Of a DNA stretch of 64,000 nucleotides, positions 35,771 to 46,276 are shown one piece after another. The stretch comes from Litoditis marina (taxonomy: Eukaryota; Nematoda; Chromadorea; Rhabditida; Rhabditidae): the NCBI GenBank assembly GCA_964036275.1, contig OZ038434.1:5230560-5294559 (forward strand), read 5' to 3'. The position numbers were made by a program, and so were the translations under genes. How positions within the stretch are numbered: the first letter of the stretch is position 1; each line of letters opens with the position of its first letter. Under the pieces are notes generated by a model that worked only from the letters and a program-made list of their open reading frames with translations, had not been told where the DNA came from and searched no databases.

Positions 35771-36409
35771 ACTCTGGAAATTGAGAATTACCTGGAATCA
35801 TGAAGTTGTCGTCTTCCGAAATATGTGTTCCTCATTATTCCCACCTTGAAGGTAGTTCTATCTGGAAGATCAATTCTATCATTTCTACAAAACTGTGACG
35901 CAACAAGATAAGAGCGAGTTACAATTTGGAATAAAACCATGCTTTTCGTTATAGCTCTGAAACAATAATATGAAACTGTTCTCGCATCTCTGTCAACATG
36001 CGGCCGAAAACGAACGTGGAACAGAACTTAAGAGAATTACACACTTATGTTTAGAACGAAAATATGAAGACACAATATATTCTCGCTCGAAAAAACTCTT
36101 TTCTAGTAAGAAAGTAGAATAAACTCAGTTTTTGAATTCAACTATCGGAAATTATCTAAACAATAGTGTCTGTTATAACAGAATTCCGGACGATATTGGA
36201 ACATTTCTCACTTAACTCAAGCAGTGAGCGCCTAACACATGTTCTTTGATCAAAACTTGTCGATGAAGTATTTATAAACAATAATAATAAAAATAAACGA
36301 AATACAAACTCCAATAACGAATCAAAACCAAATTTAAGAAAAACGGGCCCTATCTGGTAAGGTTTACAAAAGAGTAAGGTTTACAAGTCGGTAAGGTTTG
36401 ACAATTGCC

Positions 36410-36418
36410 AAGAATGAG
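36410..36418. repeat. Right 9-bp target-site duplication of foldback element 1
   Basis: AAGAATGAG, identical to 31010-31018. Only six further nt separate it from the left duplication of element 2. Confidence 0.9.
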
Positions 36419-36424
36419 CGGGTA

Positions 36425-36433
36425 AATTTTTTT
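36425..36433. repeat. Left 9-bp target-site duplication of foldback element 2
   Basis: AATTTTTTT directly before GGCAAATGTC. The identical copy follows the right end at 40847-40855. Low complexity makes it weaker evidence on its own, but the length matches element 1. Confidence 0.8.
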
Positions 36434-38324
36434 GGCAAATGTCAAATCTTACCGACTGACAATTCTTACCGACTACATTTCTTACCGACTTATGGTCGGT
36501 ATTGGTAAAGCCGGTTTTGCTCCTCCTTTGAGGGTTTTCTTTGTTTATCTTTATTATTATTATGTATAAACTTTATTTATGTGTTTTACGGATATATTAA
36601 TCAGATTTCAAACACTCAGTAGAATTCGGGGTTAGATGATTGGGAAACAGTTTATATGATCGGCAAATGGAACTTACCGACTTAGATCAAGTTTCTACAT
36701 TTGTGATGTTACTTGATCATATCACTTCATTGTTTTGTATTTATACTAAAAACATGTCAGAAATGGAGATATACTACTGTGAGAAAGTAATCTAGCATGT
36801 TTGCCATTTCAACTGAAGATGGCTTTGTATTGTTTTGAACTTGATGCCGTTTTCAAAGTCTAAATCTCAATTTCCAAGATAAACGTTTTGCATGGTTTTC
36901 TTGCCCCATATCTTGAATTATCATTTACATTATCTGCAGAATCGTTCACTAGGAGAAACTTACTAACATTTTCATAGTAAATTTTCATGATTGATGTTCA
37001 CGTCTCATAACCCTATGCAGACATCTTTATCGCTGACGTTTCTATTTCACTTCTCACTATATTGTGCTATGAATATTATTATTGGTTCCAGAGCAGATTG
37101 TGCTCTTCCGAGCCCCGGCTGTGAAGTAAGCTGTTAACGGCGGATACATGATGGAGCGTTAACTTTCAGGTCAGCTTTTAGTGTTCCTTAATGAAATAAG
37201 TGTTCGCGTTCAGTATGATAGAAGAAATACAACATCATCGTTTTCATATTCTCTATGCTCTGAGCATAGGACTTGAGCGGTAGCAGCCCATGTTCACCCA
37301 ATTTTTGTAATTTTCGGAGTTTACATGTTATTATTCGGAAAACAGGCAAACGATAGCTGCACACAATGCAATATAGTGTAGAACTTATCAAGACCAGTCT
37401 ATTAATGTGTTTCCTATTCGCTAGGCTATCTTAGAACTTGAGCTGCAGCACGTTTTGCTGACCCAACTTTTGTCATTTTTGGAGTAACTTCACATGTTAT
37501 TATACGGAAAACAAACGACTGATAGCTGCCCATGACATGATGCAATATAGTGTAGAACATATCAAGACCAGTCTATTAATGTGTTTCCTATTCGCTAGGC
37601 TATCTTAGAACTTGAGCTGCAGCACGTTTTGCTGACCCAACTTTTGTCATTTTTGGAATAACTTCACATGTTGTTATTCGGAAAACAAACGAATGATAGC
37701 TGCACATAATGCGATATAGTGTAGAACATATCAAGACCAGTCTATTATTGTGTTTTCTATTTGCTAAGCTATCTTAGAACCTGAGCTGCATCACCTCTAC
37801 TTGATTTGATCCAAATTTTGTCACTTTTAGAGTAAGTTCTCATGCTAGAATTCGAAAAACAACGGAGAATAGCAACATATGATTGGATATAGTTTTGACT
37901 AGAACGTGAGCTGCAGCAACCTTAATTGTTATCATTTTGGCATTTAGTTTGTACTATATTATTCAGAAAAGTGTTTCTTTTCAGGTGGATGGTCCGTTCG
38001 GAGTGTTTCAGAAGAGATGGAGAAGATAATGATTAAGAAAATGTTATATTTGAATATATAGCTTTTTCCGAACACACAATAAATTGGTTCAACTATTTAT
38101 ATTTGTACATTTAATAAACAAGGTTCTATATAGCGGTCGAAAGTTCGGTGAACGAAATAACTGTTTCCTTCTTCGGAAATCCGCTGCCAATCTGAAAAAT
38201 AAACAGTTAGTTTTCAAAAGTGAACGCCCGAAGTTTTTCATATCTTGCGTTCTCTACTCTAACTCTAAGTGAGACAGTGTCATATATTCCATGGTTAGAA
38301 GGTCACGGATACCTCCTATGTGTA

Positions 38325-38412
38325 CGTTGAGCATTTTCTAGCCGGAATAGAACCTGCGAGCAAAAGATTTGTAGCGGGGCGCTAACCACACTGCGCTATT
38401 AGAGCACATAAC
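38325..38412 (-). other. tRNA-like sequence (pseudogene or SINE head) at the centre of element 2
   Basis: On the minus strand a box A-like TAGCGCAGTGTGG with a perfect 4-bp GCGC D-stem is followed about 30 nt later by the box B-like GGTTCTATTCC. The anticodon arm and acceptor stem do not pair well, so it is not a convincing functional tRNA. It could be a tRNA pseudogene or the Pol III promoter of a SINE. Confidence 0.45.
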
Positions 38413-38719
38413 GGCATGCCTTGGAATCGAAGACATGTGTGCGTACACAGCGAAAAGTGAGATATACAGTACCCTCCCGCCTTTCCTTTGGCGACGACTA
38501 TAGAATGAGATGGTTAGGTAATATGGCTGACGGATACCGGTAGTGCTAAACCAACAGCGGAACTTGGGTTGGTACAGCTCACGTTCTGAGAAAGACTAGT
38601 GGAACCCAACATTACATTTTTATCAGCTGAGTTTTCGAAACATTCGCAGCAAGAGTGACAGGAAAAGGGTTTAACTATGGCTGCAGCAGATCGCATTCTA
38701 GTCAAAACTAAATCCAATC

Positions 38720-39960
38720 ATATGTAGCTATTCTTCGTTGTTTTCAGAATAATAACATGTGAGTTTACTCCAAAAATAACAAAAGTTGAGTCAGCAAAAC
38801 GTGCTGCAGCTCAAGTTCTGAGATAGCTTAGCGAATAGAAAACACATTAATAGACTGGTAGTGATACATTCTACAACATATCGAGTTATGTGCAGCTATC
38901 CACTGTTTGTTTTCCGAATACTAACATGTGAACTTATTCCGAAAGTGTCAAAAGTTGGATATAGTAAAGATGGTGCAGCTCAAGTTCTAAGAGAGCCTAG
39001 CGAATAAGAAAGACAATTCTATACTGGTATTTGATACATTCTACGATATATCGAGTTATGTGCAGCTATCCTCTGTTTGTTTTCCGAATACTAACATGTG
39101 AACTTATTCCGAAAGTGTCAAAAGTTGGATCTAGTAAAGATGGTGCAGCTCAAGTTCTAAGAGAGCCTAGCGAATAAGAAAGACAATTCTATACTGGTAT
39201 TGATACATTCTACGATATATCGAGTTATGTGCAGCTATCCTCTGTTTGTTTTCCGAATACTAACATGTGAACTTATTCCGAAAGTGTCAAAAGTTGGATC
39301 TAGTAAAGATGGTGCAGCTCAAGTTCTAAGAGAGCCTAGCGAATAAGAAAGACAATTCTATACTGGTAGTGATACATTCTACAACATATCGAGTTATGTG
39401 CAGCTATCCACTGTTTGTTTTCCGAATACTAACATGTGAACTTATTCCGAAAGTGTCAAAAGTTTGATCTAGTAAAGATGGTGCAGCTCAAGTTCTAAGA
39501 GAGCCTAGCGAATAAGAAAGACAATTCTATACTGGTATTTGATACATTCTACGATATATCGAGTTATGTGCCGCTATCCTTTGTTTGTTTTCCGAATACT
39601 AACATGTGAACTTATTCCGAAAGTGTCAAAAGTTGGATCTAGTAAAGATGGTGCAGCTCAAGTTCTAAGAGAGCCTAGCGAATAAGAAAGACAATTCTAT
39701 ACTGGTATTTGATACATTCTACGATATATCGAGTTATGTGCCGCTATCCTTTGTTTGTTTTCCGAATACTAACATGTGAACTTATTCCGAAAGTGTCAAA
39801 AGTTGGATCTAGTAAAGATGGTGCAGCTCAAGTTCTAAGAGAGCCTAGCGAATAAGAAAGACAATTCTATACTGGTATTTGATACATTCTACGATATATC
39901 GAGTTATGTGCAGCTATCCTTTGTTTGTTTTCCGAATACTAACATGTGAACTTATTCCAA
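38720..39960. repeat. Right tandem array of element 2, ~7 units of about 170 bp
   Basis: Units share GTGCAGCTATCC, TTGTTTTCCGAATACTAA and GTGCAGCTCAAGTTCTAA at a spacing of about 170 nt. The inner five units are nearly identical, indicating recent amplification. Related units in inverse orientation lie at 37,200-37,960. Confidence 0.88.
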
Positions 39961-40846
39961 AAGTTACAAAAGTTGGTGCTCGGTAAAGGTGCTGCTACCG
40001 CTCAAGTTCAAAGAAAGTATAGCAAAAAACAAGAAGAACTATGTAGGATTCTTTCTATCCTATGGAAGGCAAACACATTTCCTATACGTACACTAAAAAC
40101 TGACTTGGAAGTTCACACTCCTTCTCGTGCCGCTCAGCTTTCTTCGCGGGGCTCGGAGGAGCACAATCTCCTGGAACCAATAAAAATTATCACAGCACAT
40201 CAGTACAATATATTGAGAAGTTATATGGGAATGTCAGCGATAAAAATGTCTGCATAGGGTTATGAGGTGGAAAGTTACTATAGAACTGTTAGTAAGTTTC
40301 TTCTAGCGAACTGAAATTCAGTTTATCCTGGTTCAGCAGATCATCATTAGTATGGTAATTCGAGATATGGAGCAAGAAAACGGGGTAAAATGCTCTTGAA
40401 ATTTGACATTTAGACTTCAAAAACGAGATCAAGTTCCAATACAATACATAGCCATCTTCAGTTGAAATATTGCTGGAAAACATGCTCGATTACTTTCCCA
40501 GGGTAGTGGATATCAATTTCTGACATGTTTTTATTAAAAAATACATAACAATGAAGTGTTTGATCGAGTAACATCACGAATTTAGAAATTTGATCTTAGT
40601 CGGTAAGTTCCATTTGCCGATGATATGGACTGTTTTCCAATCATCTCACTCCGAATTCTTCTGAGTGTTAGAAATGTTAATAATTTACCGGTAAAACACA
40701 TAAATAAAGTTTATACATAATAATAATAAAGATAAACAAAGAAAAACCTCAAAGGAGGAGCAAAACCGGCTTTACCAATACCGACCATAAGTCGGTAAGA
40801 AATGTAGTCGGTAAGAATTGACAGTCGGTAAGAATTGACATTTGCC

Positions 40847-40855
40847 AATTTTTTT
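40847..40855. repeat. Right 9-bp target-site duplication of foldback element 2
   Basis: AATTTTTTT, identical to 36425-36433. Confidence 0.8.
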
Positions 40856-41869
40856 GAATGCATAATTTAGGACCGTGGCGACAAAAAGTTCCTACGTGGT
40901 GGAAGTTTTCAGTCTCACGCGTATTATTTCAAAAAATTAATTTTGTAAGTTTAAAAGCTCTTCACTCTTCTTAAGAGCTGTATTGATTGATTGTTGTACA
41001 CGTAACTTTTAGATGTTGTTTCATAGTTAATTGTTTCATAGATGAGCGAGTTAAATCATGGAATGTTCAGTGACAGTGCTTTCTTTCACACAATTGCCTC
41101 ACGTGAGCCTCACTCCACCCACCCATTGGCTCAGATCTAGATCCTTTTCATCTAATCTATCTTCCACCGTTTCGTTTCGTTTTGTTAATGTTTTTTTCAA
41201 AGAAGTGGACATTTTTGAAAATGATTTTTTTGAGAAAGGTCGCCGGTTCGCTCCCATTTCCGAAGAGTTAAATTGCAGACTTGGCCAAGGAAATAATTCT
41301 ATAAACTACAATCTTACTGTCAATGAGGGTTATCGCGTAAGTTTTTGTTCCGAACTTTCATACCATGCGCTCTTACTGTCCACACGGCAGAAACCCTCGT
41401 CCAAAGGGCAGAAACAAGACGTCCTTTGTCGTGGGACGGTACGGGGCTGTACAGTACAGCTTCTATCTGGGTACACATTGATTTGGACAGACATCCTCGC
41501 GACGCGTCATGCGCTGGTCTACCCGGATAAATGAGTATTATCAGAGCAGTACAGTCCCAAGACACGGGACGTCCCGTTTCTGTCTCTGGGACGAGTAATG
41601 CTGCAAAGTTACTCTGAAATACTATGGTTAGCGGTGAGTACTACAGCTAACAGGATTTTCGGTAATCTCAAATTTTCGGTAAAACTCTTTTCAAGTTATC
41701 CTTTGGCTGTTTTACCCCATATTCTGTGATGACCGCTAACCTAAAAATCAGTTAGGTTAGTCCACAGCCCGATTGATTTCACACAAACCTTCAGGATAGC
41801 GTTGAGGGAGCAGTTTGATTATTGGGGCAACCAATAAGTATGTGTTTTGGAGTTCCGAGCTTGTTTCAG
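40856..41869. other. Region upstream of the MRGBP-like gene
   Basis: The first exon and promoter of the MRGBP-like gene should lie here. Candidate splice sites exist: a donor GTGAGC near 41,101 after an ATG at 41,042, a donor GTAAGT at 41,339, and acceptors near 41,276 and 41,794. None joins to the exon at 41870 in a phase I can defend. Open frames at 41,058-41,534 have no recognisable similarity. 41,395-41,590 contains inverted GGGACGT/ACGTCCC words. Confidence 0.4.
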
Positions 41870-43398
41870 AAAGAAGACTGAAGATGATGTGCTGAAAACG
41901 CTGTTTGAGCCTCTCTCCAAAGCAGTTTCCTCGCCCACTTGTTCATGGCTTCAGGTTCAGCCAACTTGGTGTCAGGCCTCGGAGTCTAGATTGTTCAGCA
42001 AACTCATAGAGCATAAACCTGCAGGTAATTTCGAGTTTGTTTTCGCGTACTAGGATATCTAACTTTTGTGACTTTGATCTAGTAGAGCAGTCTATCAGTG
42101 TTGGCTACAAGCTACAATCGTACAAAATTTATAGACCATGAATATCAAGCCCTGCGTGCGGAATTTTTTGGTTCTACCTGGTTTACAAATGATTTCGGCT
42201 TCCTGAAACATGGATGTGAACTACTTTTGTTTAATACGTGTCTATGGGATAAGATGTTCATTTGGGATACTCATAGGTGATCAGTGTATAACTCATACTA
42301 GAAAATATTTGTAGAACTAATAAGTACCTAAATGCAGTTTCCATTTTTTTCTAGGTATTTCGAAACACTTTCATCTGATGGCTCTCACCGATTACATGAA
42401 TAATATCTATGAGGATGAGGATACAGATTTCGAGGAGCTTTTATCAATGGACGACCTTCTTCGTTTACGCAAACGACGACATAGACCGGAAACAGATAAC
42501 ACACTCGTCTTCAAGCCAAAATATAGAATTCGACCTACCCCCGATCAGGTGAGAAAGACAACTGACTACCCCGTAAGCTCTGGGAAAATGTCGAGGGCTA
42601 TGCCGAAAATTAGCTCTGACACCACAAAAGACCGTTTCCAAATTAAATATCAAAATGCTCGGTTGGAGCTTCAGCTCCTCTAATTCACATCAGGTCACGT
42701 ACTTCCGAACTTCTCCCAAATAAAATTTCCACATTCCCAGCACCGAAATGACGATGTAACGTTAGTATTTGTATTTCAGGTTATGGAGAAAATCAATGAA
42801 TTATGGAATATGCAAATAATCGAGCATAATGAATACATTCACGAGGGTTTCGAAGTGCAGTCGGAATTCTTTTTGCCAGATGGAGAATATTCGGAACTTC
42901 TCAAGAAGAAGGTAGTTCATATTTAACAAAAGAAATTATTCACACTCAGTATCAAGAGAAGAATCTGAGTTGATGAAATAAAACTTTAACAACGGCGTTT
43001 ACCGTAATGCAGCACTTTCAATTAATTCAACCGCAAATCGCGTCCGTATGGGTGAACGCTTGTATAGTTCGTTTCATTCGCAAAGAGACTTATTGCCATG
43101 GTACCAAGTTTTTCTTTCGACTGTTTCTCAGAGCAATCATAAGCTTCCCCAAAATTTCTCGTTTATAACGTTGTAATGAAGGACAATATCAATGCGGTGA
43201 AAAACCGTCTGGAAATTCTTTGGCACGCTGCCAAGGGTTCTTTCAAATCAGCAGGTACATGTCAATCTTTGAGGCAAACATAGGCAACGATTTCAGGAAG
43301 AATGGAGTAGCAGTGGTCCTTCTCGAAAAAAGGCTCGTCGCGGCGGATCACATGATTCTCTCGGCTCTCGGTGCAGCACCCCCGCCAATAAGAATTGA
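41870..43398 (+). CDS. MRGBP: MRG-binding protein / Eaf7-like, 5' end not found
   Basis: In other animals MRGBP binds MRG15/MRGX in the NuA4/TIP60 histone acetyltransferase complex in the nucleus. Four exons join in phase: 41870-42024, 42355-42548, 42780-42911 and 43297-43398, ending TGA at 43396. The conserved core is split: LIEHKPAGISKHFHLMAL matches the family HKPvGvnrHFHM motif, and VMEKINELWNMQIIEHNE matches the vWdhLstmYDMqaLhE segment, followed by SEFFLPDGEY. Between them is an acidic then basic insert about 40-45 residues longer than in the human protein. The tail is short, with KKARRG-type basic residues. The frame entering 41870 needs two nt from an upstream exon that I could not assign. 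It converges on SF3B6, with 167 nt between the stops. Confidence 0.82.
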
Positions 43399-43565
43399 TC
43401 TCTTTACATATTATCAATCTGTATGGTTGTTATCATGTATGTATGTTATGGTAAAACGTTGTGTATTTGTGTTTTGATAAAAAATTTCCTGAACAAACAT
43501 TACACTTTTATATACGACGTAAACAATAACAAGTGAGGACAAAGTTAGGAGATCAGTAGTTGTGG

Positions 43566-46265
43566 CTACCTTCGAGGAGTCGGCGTCTGACCCATTTTTT
43601 CCCGAGTCAAGTCTCCGCCGATGCCATAACGTTCCTTCACCTCTTCGAGCTTTTCTTTCGCCTGAAAAAAAACATGAAAAAGTTTGTTTTAATTGATTTG
43701 CATTCTACTTGGTATTCATCACGGTATTACGGCCAATTCTACAACTAACCGGGTTTTGAGGTAACCTAACCCTTTTTTTGCTAACCTTTTTTCAGGTTAC
43801 CTTAGTAGGTAACCTGGAAGTAACCTAAAACTAAAATCCGGTTACCGTTCAGACTAACGGTAAAAACCACATTTTGCGTTAGAAAAACAGGTAACCGGTT
43901 TTTCATTTTAGGTTACTTACCGGTTACCTACCGAGGTAACCTAAAAAATAGGTTACCAAAAAAGGGTTAGGTTACCTAAAAACCCGGTTAGATATAGAAT
44001 TCACCCGGTAGGCCCCCGGTATTACGAATTTCTTCACTTTATTTAAACTGCTACGATCTCTGAACGACACAATAATGAGCTGGCAGCAAGACAATTATTC
44101 ACAGTGAAGCTAACATTTAATTTTGTTAGCGAACAGTTTTGTTCAGATTCAGAATCGATACTGGATAATTGTTTTGGGTATACTGTACAATCCTGAGGCA
44201 AAAAAGTTAGCATGTGTTATTCAAAAACACGAAATAATTTTGCCTAGAATGTTACCCCAAACAAAGACCCCTCTATCGGAATCGGGCGAAAGTAAGCATC
44301 AGTTAATAGCGAAATATGAGTTTTTATTTTGTTAGCGAACAGTTTTGTTCAGATTCAGAATCGATACTGGATAATTGTTTTGGGTATACTGTACAATCCT
44401 GAGGCAAAAAAGTTAGCATGTGTTATTCAAAAACACGAAATAATTTTGCCTAGAATGTTACCCCAAACAAGGACCCCTCAATCGGAATCGGGCGAAAGTA
44501 AGCATCAGTTAATAGCGAAATATGAGTTTTTATTTTGTTAGCGAACAGTTTTGTTCAGATTCAGAATCGATACTGGATAATTGTTTTGGGTATACTGTAC
44601 AATCCTGAGGCAAAAAAGTTAGCATGTGTTATTCAAAAACACGAAATAATTTTGCCTAGAATGTTACCCCAAACAAAGACCCCTCAATCGGAATCGGGCG
44701 AAAGTAAGCATCAGTTAATAGCGAAATATGAGTTGGGGTGTTTTACGTGTGGCCTACTTCTCTCATATAACGTGAAAGCGCAGTAGTTTTTGATTTATAT
44801 TTCAAACACGTTCATGTATTGCTCAGAAAACTATTAATCGTACCTTCTCAGTATCCATTCTCTTGTAGGCCTTGGTGGCCTGATAGTACAGAACCACGAG
44901 ATATCTGAAAAACGAAACATAGACATTATCGGAATTGAAGCATTACTATAGCGTCCCTGACATTTATTTCCGGACTTGAACTGACTACAGCAAGGTTCTA
45001 CTAAGAAGAATGCAAGTTTTTAATTTAGGTTACTCAAAATTGGGCAACTTAGACTACTTAGAGAACAATTGTTTTTCGTTCCTGCATGTTTCCGGTTCTT
45101 CCCCTTATTTCCAACGGAGTAAAACAAAATAAAGGAAATAATCTTCAAACCACAATAGAAAACCAGAATCAAGTCAACTAACAAAACAGGAGAGCCGAGA
45201 GCATAACGACTTTCGTCTGGTTATCGAGTGCACATACCTGTTTGAGACATTGAAGCCACTTAAATGCTCACAAGCATTCTTGGCATCGAATATGTCCTCG
45301 TAGACGACAAAAGCTGTACCACGAGTTTCATTTGTGTTTCCGCTAAAATGGAGAGAAATGAGTGTCATGGTCATCGATGATGGGATGGTTGAAAAAGAGG
45401 ACAAATTTTCGGTGACTCTGAATTTCGCATGAAGATAAACACGAGTACACTACACGACGAGTTTAAGGAACGGCAAAAGAGCTCAATCCGAAAAATCTTA
45501 ATGAATAAGACATATAATTCTGGTTTATATAGTTTATTCGATAGGGGCAGATCTATGATGCATGATGAATTTGAGTAGCCACGACTTTTCCGTTATGACC
45601 ACACGTACATTTACTGTGAAACATAAGATATACCTTGAACAGAAACTTAGCGACCCCCTGTTGTACTTAGATCGTGCTTATTGTACAAAATACAAACATT
45701 GAGAGAGCTCGCATCAAAATACATATGCTATGTGCAATACGACGAATAACTGATGTCACGTTATTGAAACAAGAAATATGAGTTCGCTTAGCCAAAAGGC
45801 TCTGTTCAGATCATTGTATAATATTTATCATCTAGACAGAACTAAAAGAAGAAAATGAAATTTCAGTGACTTACACTCTGATCTGCCGAACAGCTCCAAA
45901 TTTACCGAAGATGTCGTACATTTCTTCGGAGGTTATCTTGTAAGGCAAATTTTTGATGTAAAGGATTCGATTGACCTGAAAACAAGAAAACCAATATCAG
46001 TAGAAACAGTGAGGAAGCGAAAAACCACCTTCGCTTTAGTTAGACGTACAACACACCTAAGCTGAAGTATGATGTTACTCGTGACAATAGCTGGCTAAAA
46101 ACAGATCTAAACCCGAATGTAATGTAAAAATTCCAATCAATGATTGCTATAAACGAATGCTGAATTGTTATATCGAACACAACAAACAACAGAAGTTAAT
46201 AGAATGGGTAATGATCATACCTCAGGGGGAAGCTTAGTCCCGCGTCCTCTAGCTGCCATCGCCAT
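43566..46265 (-). CDS. SF3B6: Splicing factor 3B subunit 6 (p14, SF3B14)
   Basis: This small RRM protein of the U2 snRNP SF3b complex lies near the branch-site adenosine and binds SF3B1. Five exons join in phase: 46265-46221, 45975-45875, 45342-45238, 44904-44844 and 43661-43566. They give 135 residues, the usual family length. The protein is very conserved: RNP2 [11 protein letters not shown], the [10 protein letters not shown] loop, RNP1 [29 protein letters not shown], and the tail from EVKERYGI to PRR. The start lies 8 nt behind TTTTTACAG, with no intervening exon needed. Intron 4 (43662-44843) hosts a palindromic MITE and a 206-bp tandem triplication. Confidence 0.98.
43745..43991. repeat. 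GGTAACC palindromic MITE in SF3B6 intron 4
   Basis: CTAACCGGGTTTT at the left end pairs with AAAACCCGGTTAG-like sequence at the right. The interior is packed with GGTAACC/GGTTACC words, making a nearly complete palindrome of 247 bp. Degraded relatives lie at 12,431-12,590, 48,322-48,425 and 63,520-63,668. Confidence 0.8.
44123..44740 (+). repeat. 206-bp tandem repeat, three copies, in SF3B6 intron 4
   Basis: Units begin near 44123, 44329 and 44535 and differ by only a few substitutions. 206 is not a multiple of three, so the similar 70-residue open frames in each unit are not in one continuous frame. They are on the strand opposite to SF3B6 and I do not regard them as genes. Confidence 0.95.
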
Positions 46266-46273
46266 TTTGAGAA

Positions 46274-46276
46274 CTG
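46274..46276 (-). other. Putative spliced-leader acceptor for SF3B6
   Basis: The minus strand reads TTATTTTTACAG, 8 nt, then the SF3B6 start codon. A strong pyrimidine tract precedes it. Confidence 0.6.

Larger units (their letters stand above)
31019..36409. mobile_element. Foldback element 1, long inverted arms, non-autonomous
   Basis: The 5.39-kb element begins GGCAATTGTCAAACCTTACC and ends with its reverse complement, bounded by a perfect 9-bp duplication AAGAATGAG. About 650 nt at each end (31019-31676 and 35770-36409) are almost identical inverted arms. They continue inward into arrays of a ~157-162 bp unit, about 11 units on the left (31677-33400) and about 7 on the right (34795-35770), in opposite orientation. 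The centre (34293-34765) is a perfect 221-bp palindrome. I find no transposase. Nine-bp duplications and tandem-repeat-filled inverted arms are known for Mutator-superfamily foldback elements such as Drosophila FB; assignment here is inference. Confidence 0.88.
36434..40846. mobile_element. Foldback element 2, related termini, non-autonomous
   Basis: The 4.41-kb element starts GGCAAATGTCAAATCTTACC and ends GGTAAGAATTGACATTTGCC, flanked by 9-bp AATTTTTTT. Subterminal ends carry several copies of CTTACCGAC in inverse orientation at the two ends. The inverted arms (about 1.5 kb each) are recognisable but clearly more diverged than in element 1. Inner parts are tandem arrays of about 170-178 bp: roughly 3-4 units on the left (37,200-37,960) and about 7 on the right (38,720-39,960). 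A second terminus-like block (GGCAAATGGAACTTACCGAC) lies exactly 228 bp inside each end, at 36662 and 40618. The centre holds a tRNA-like sequence. No transposase frame is seen. Confidence 0.85.

Noticed and set aside
31677..39960. Regularly spaced repeats resembling a CRISPR-like or repeat-protein array
   Set aside because: Units are 157-178 bp with no unique spacers, occur in inverted pairs inside transposon arms and contain no continuous frame. The host is eukaryotic.
41058..41534. 158-residue plus-strand frame as the start of the MRGBP-like gene
   Set aside because: It has no family resemblance. It contains a donor at 41,339 in phase 0, which would put the exon at 41870 into a frame with an immediate stop.
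44123..44786. Three similar 70-83 residue plus-strand open frames
   Set aside because: They come from the 206-bp tandem repeat in an SF3B6 intron, are in shifting frames and have no family similarity.
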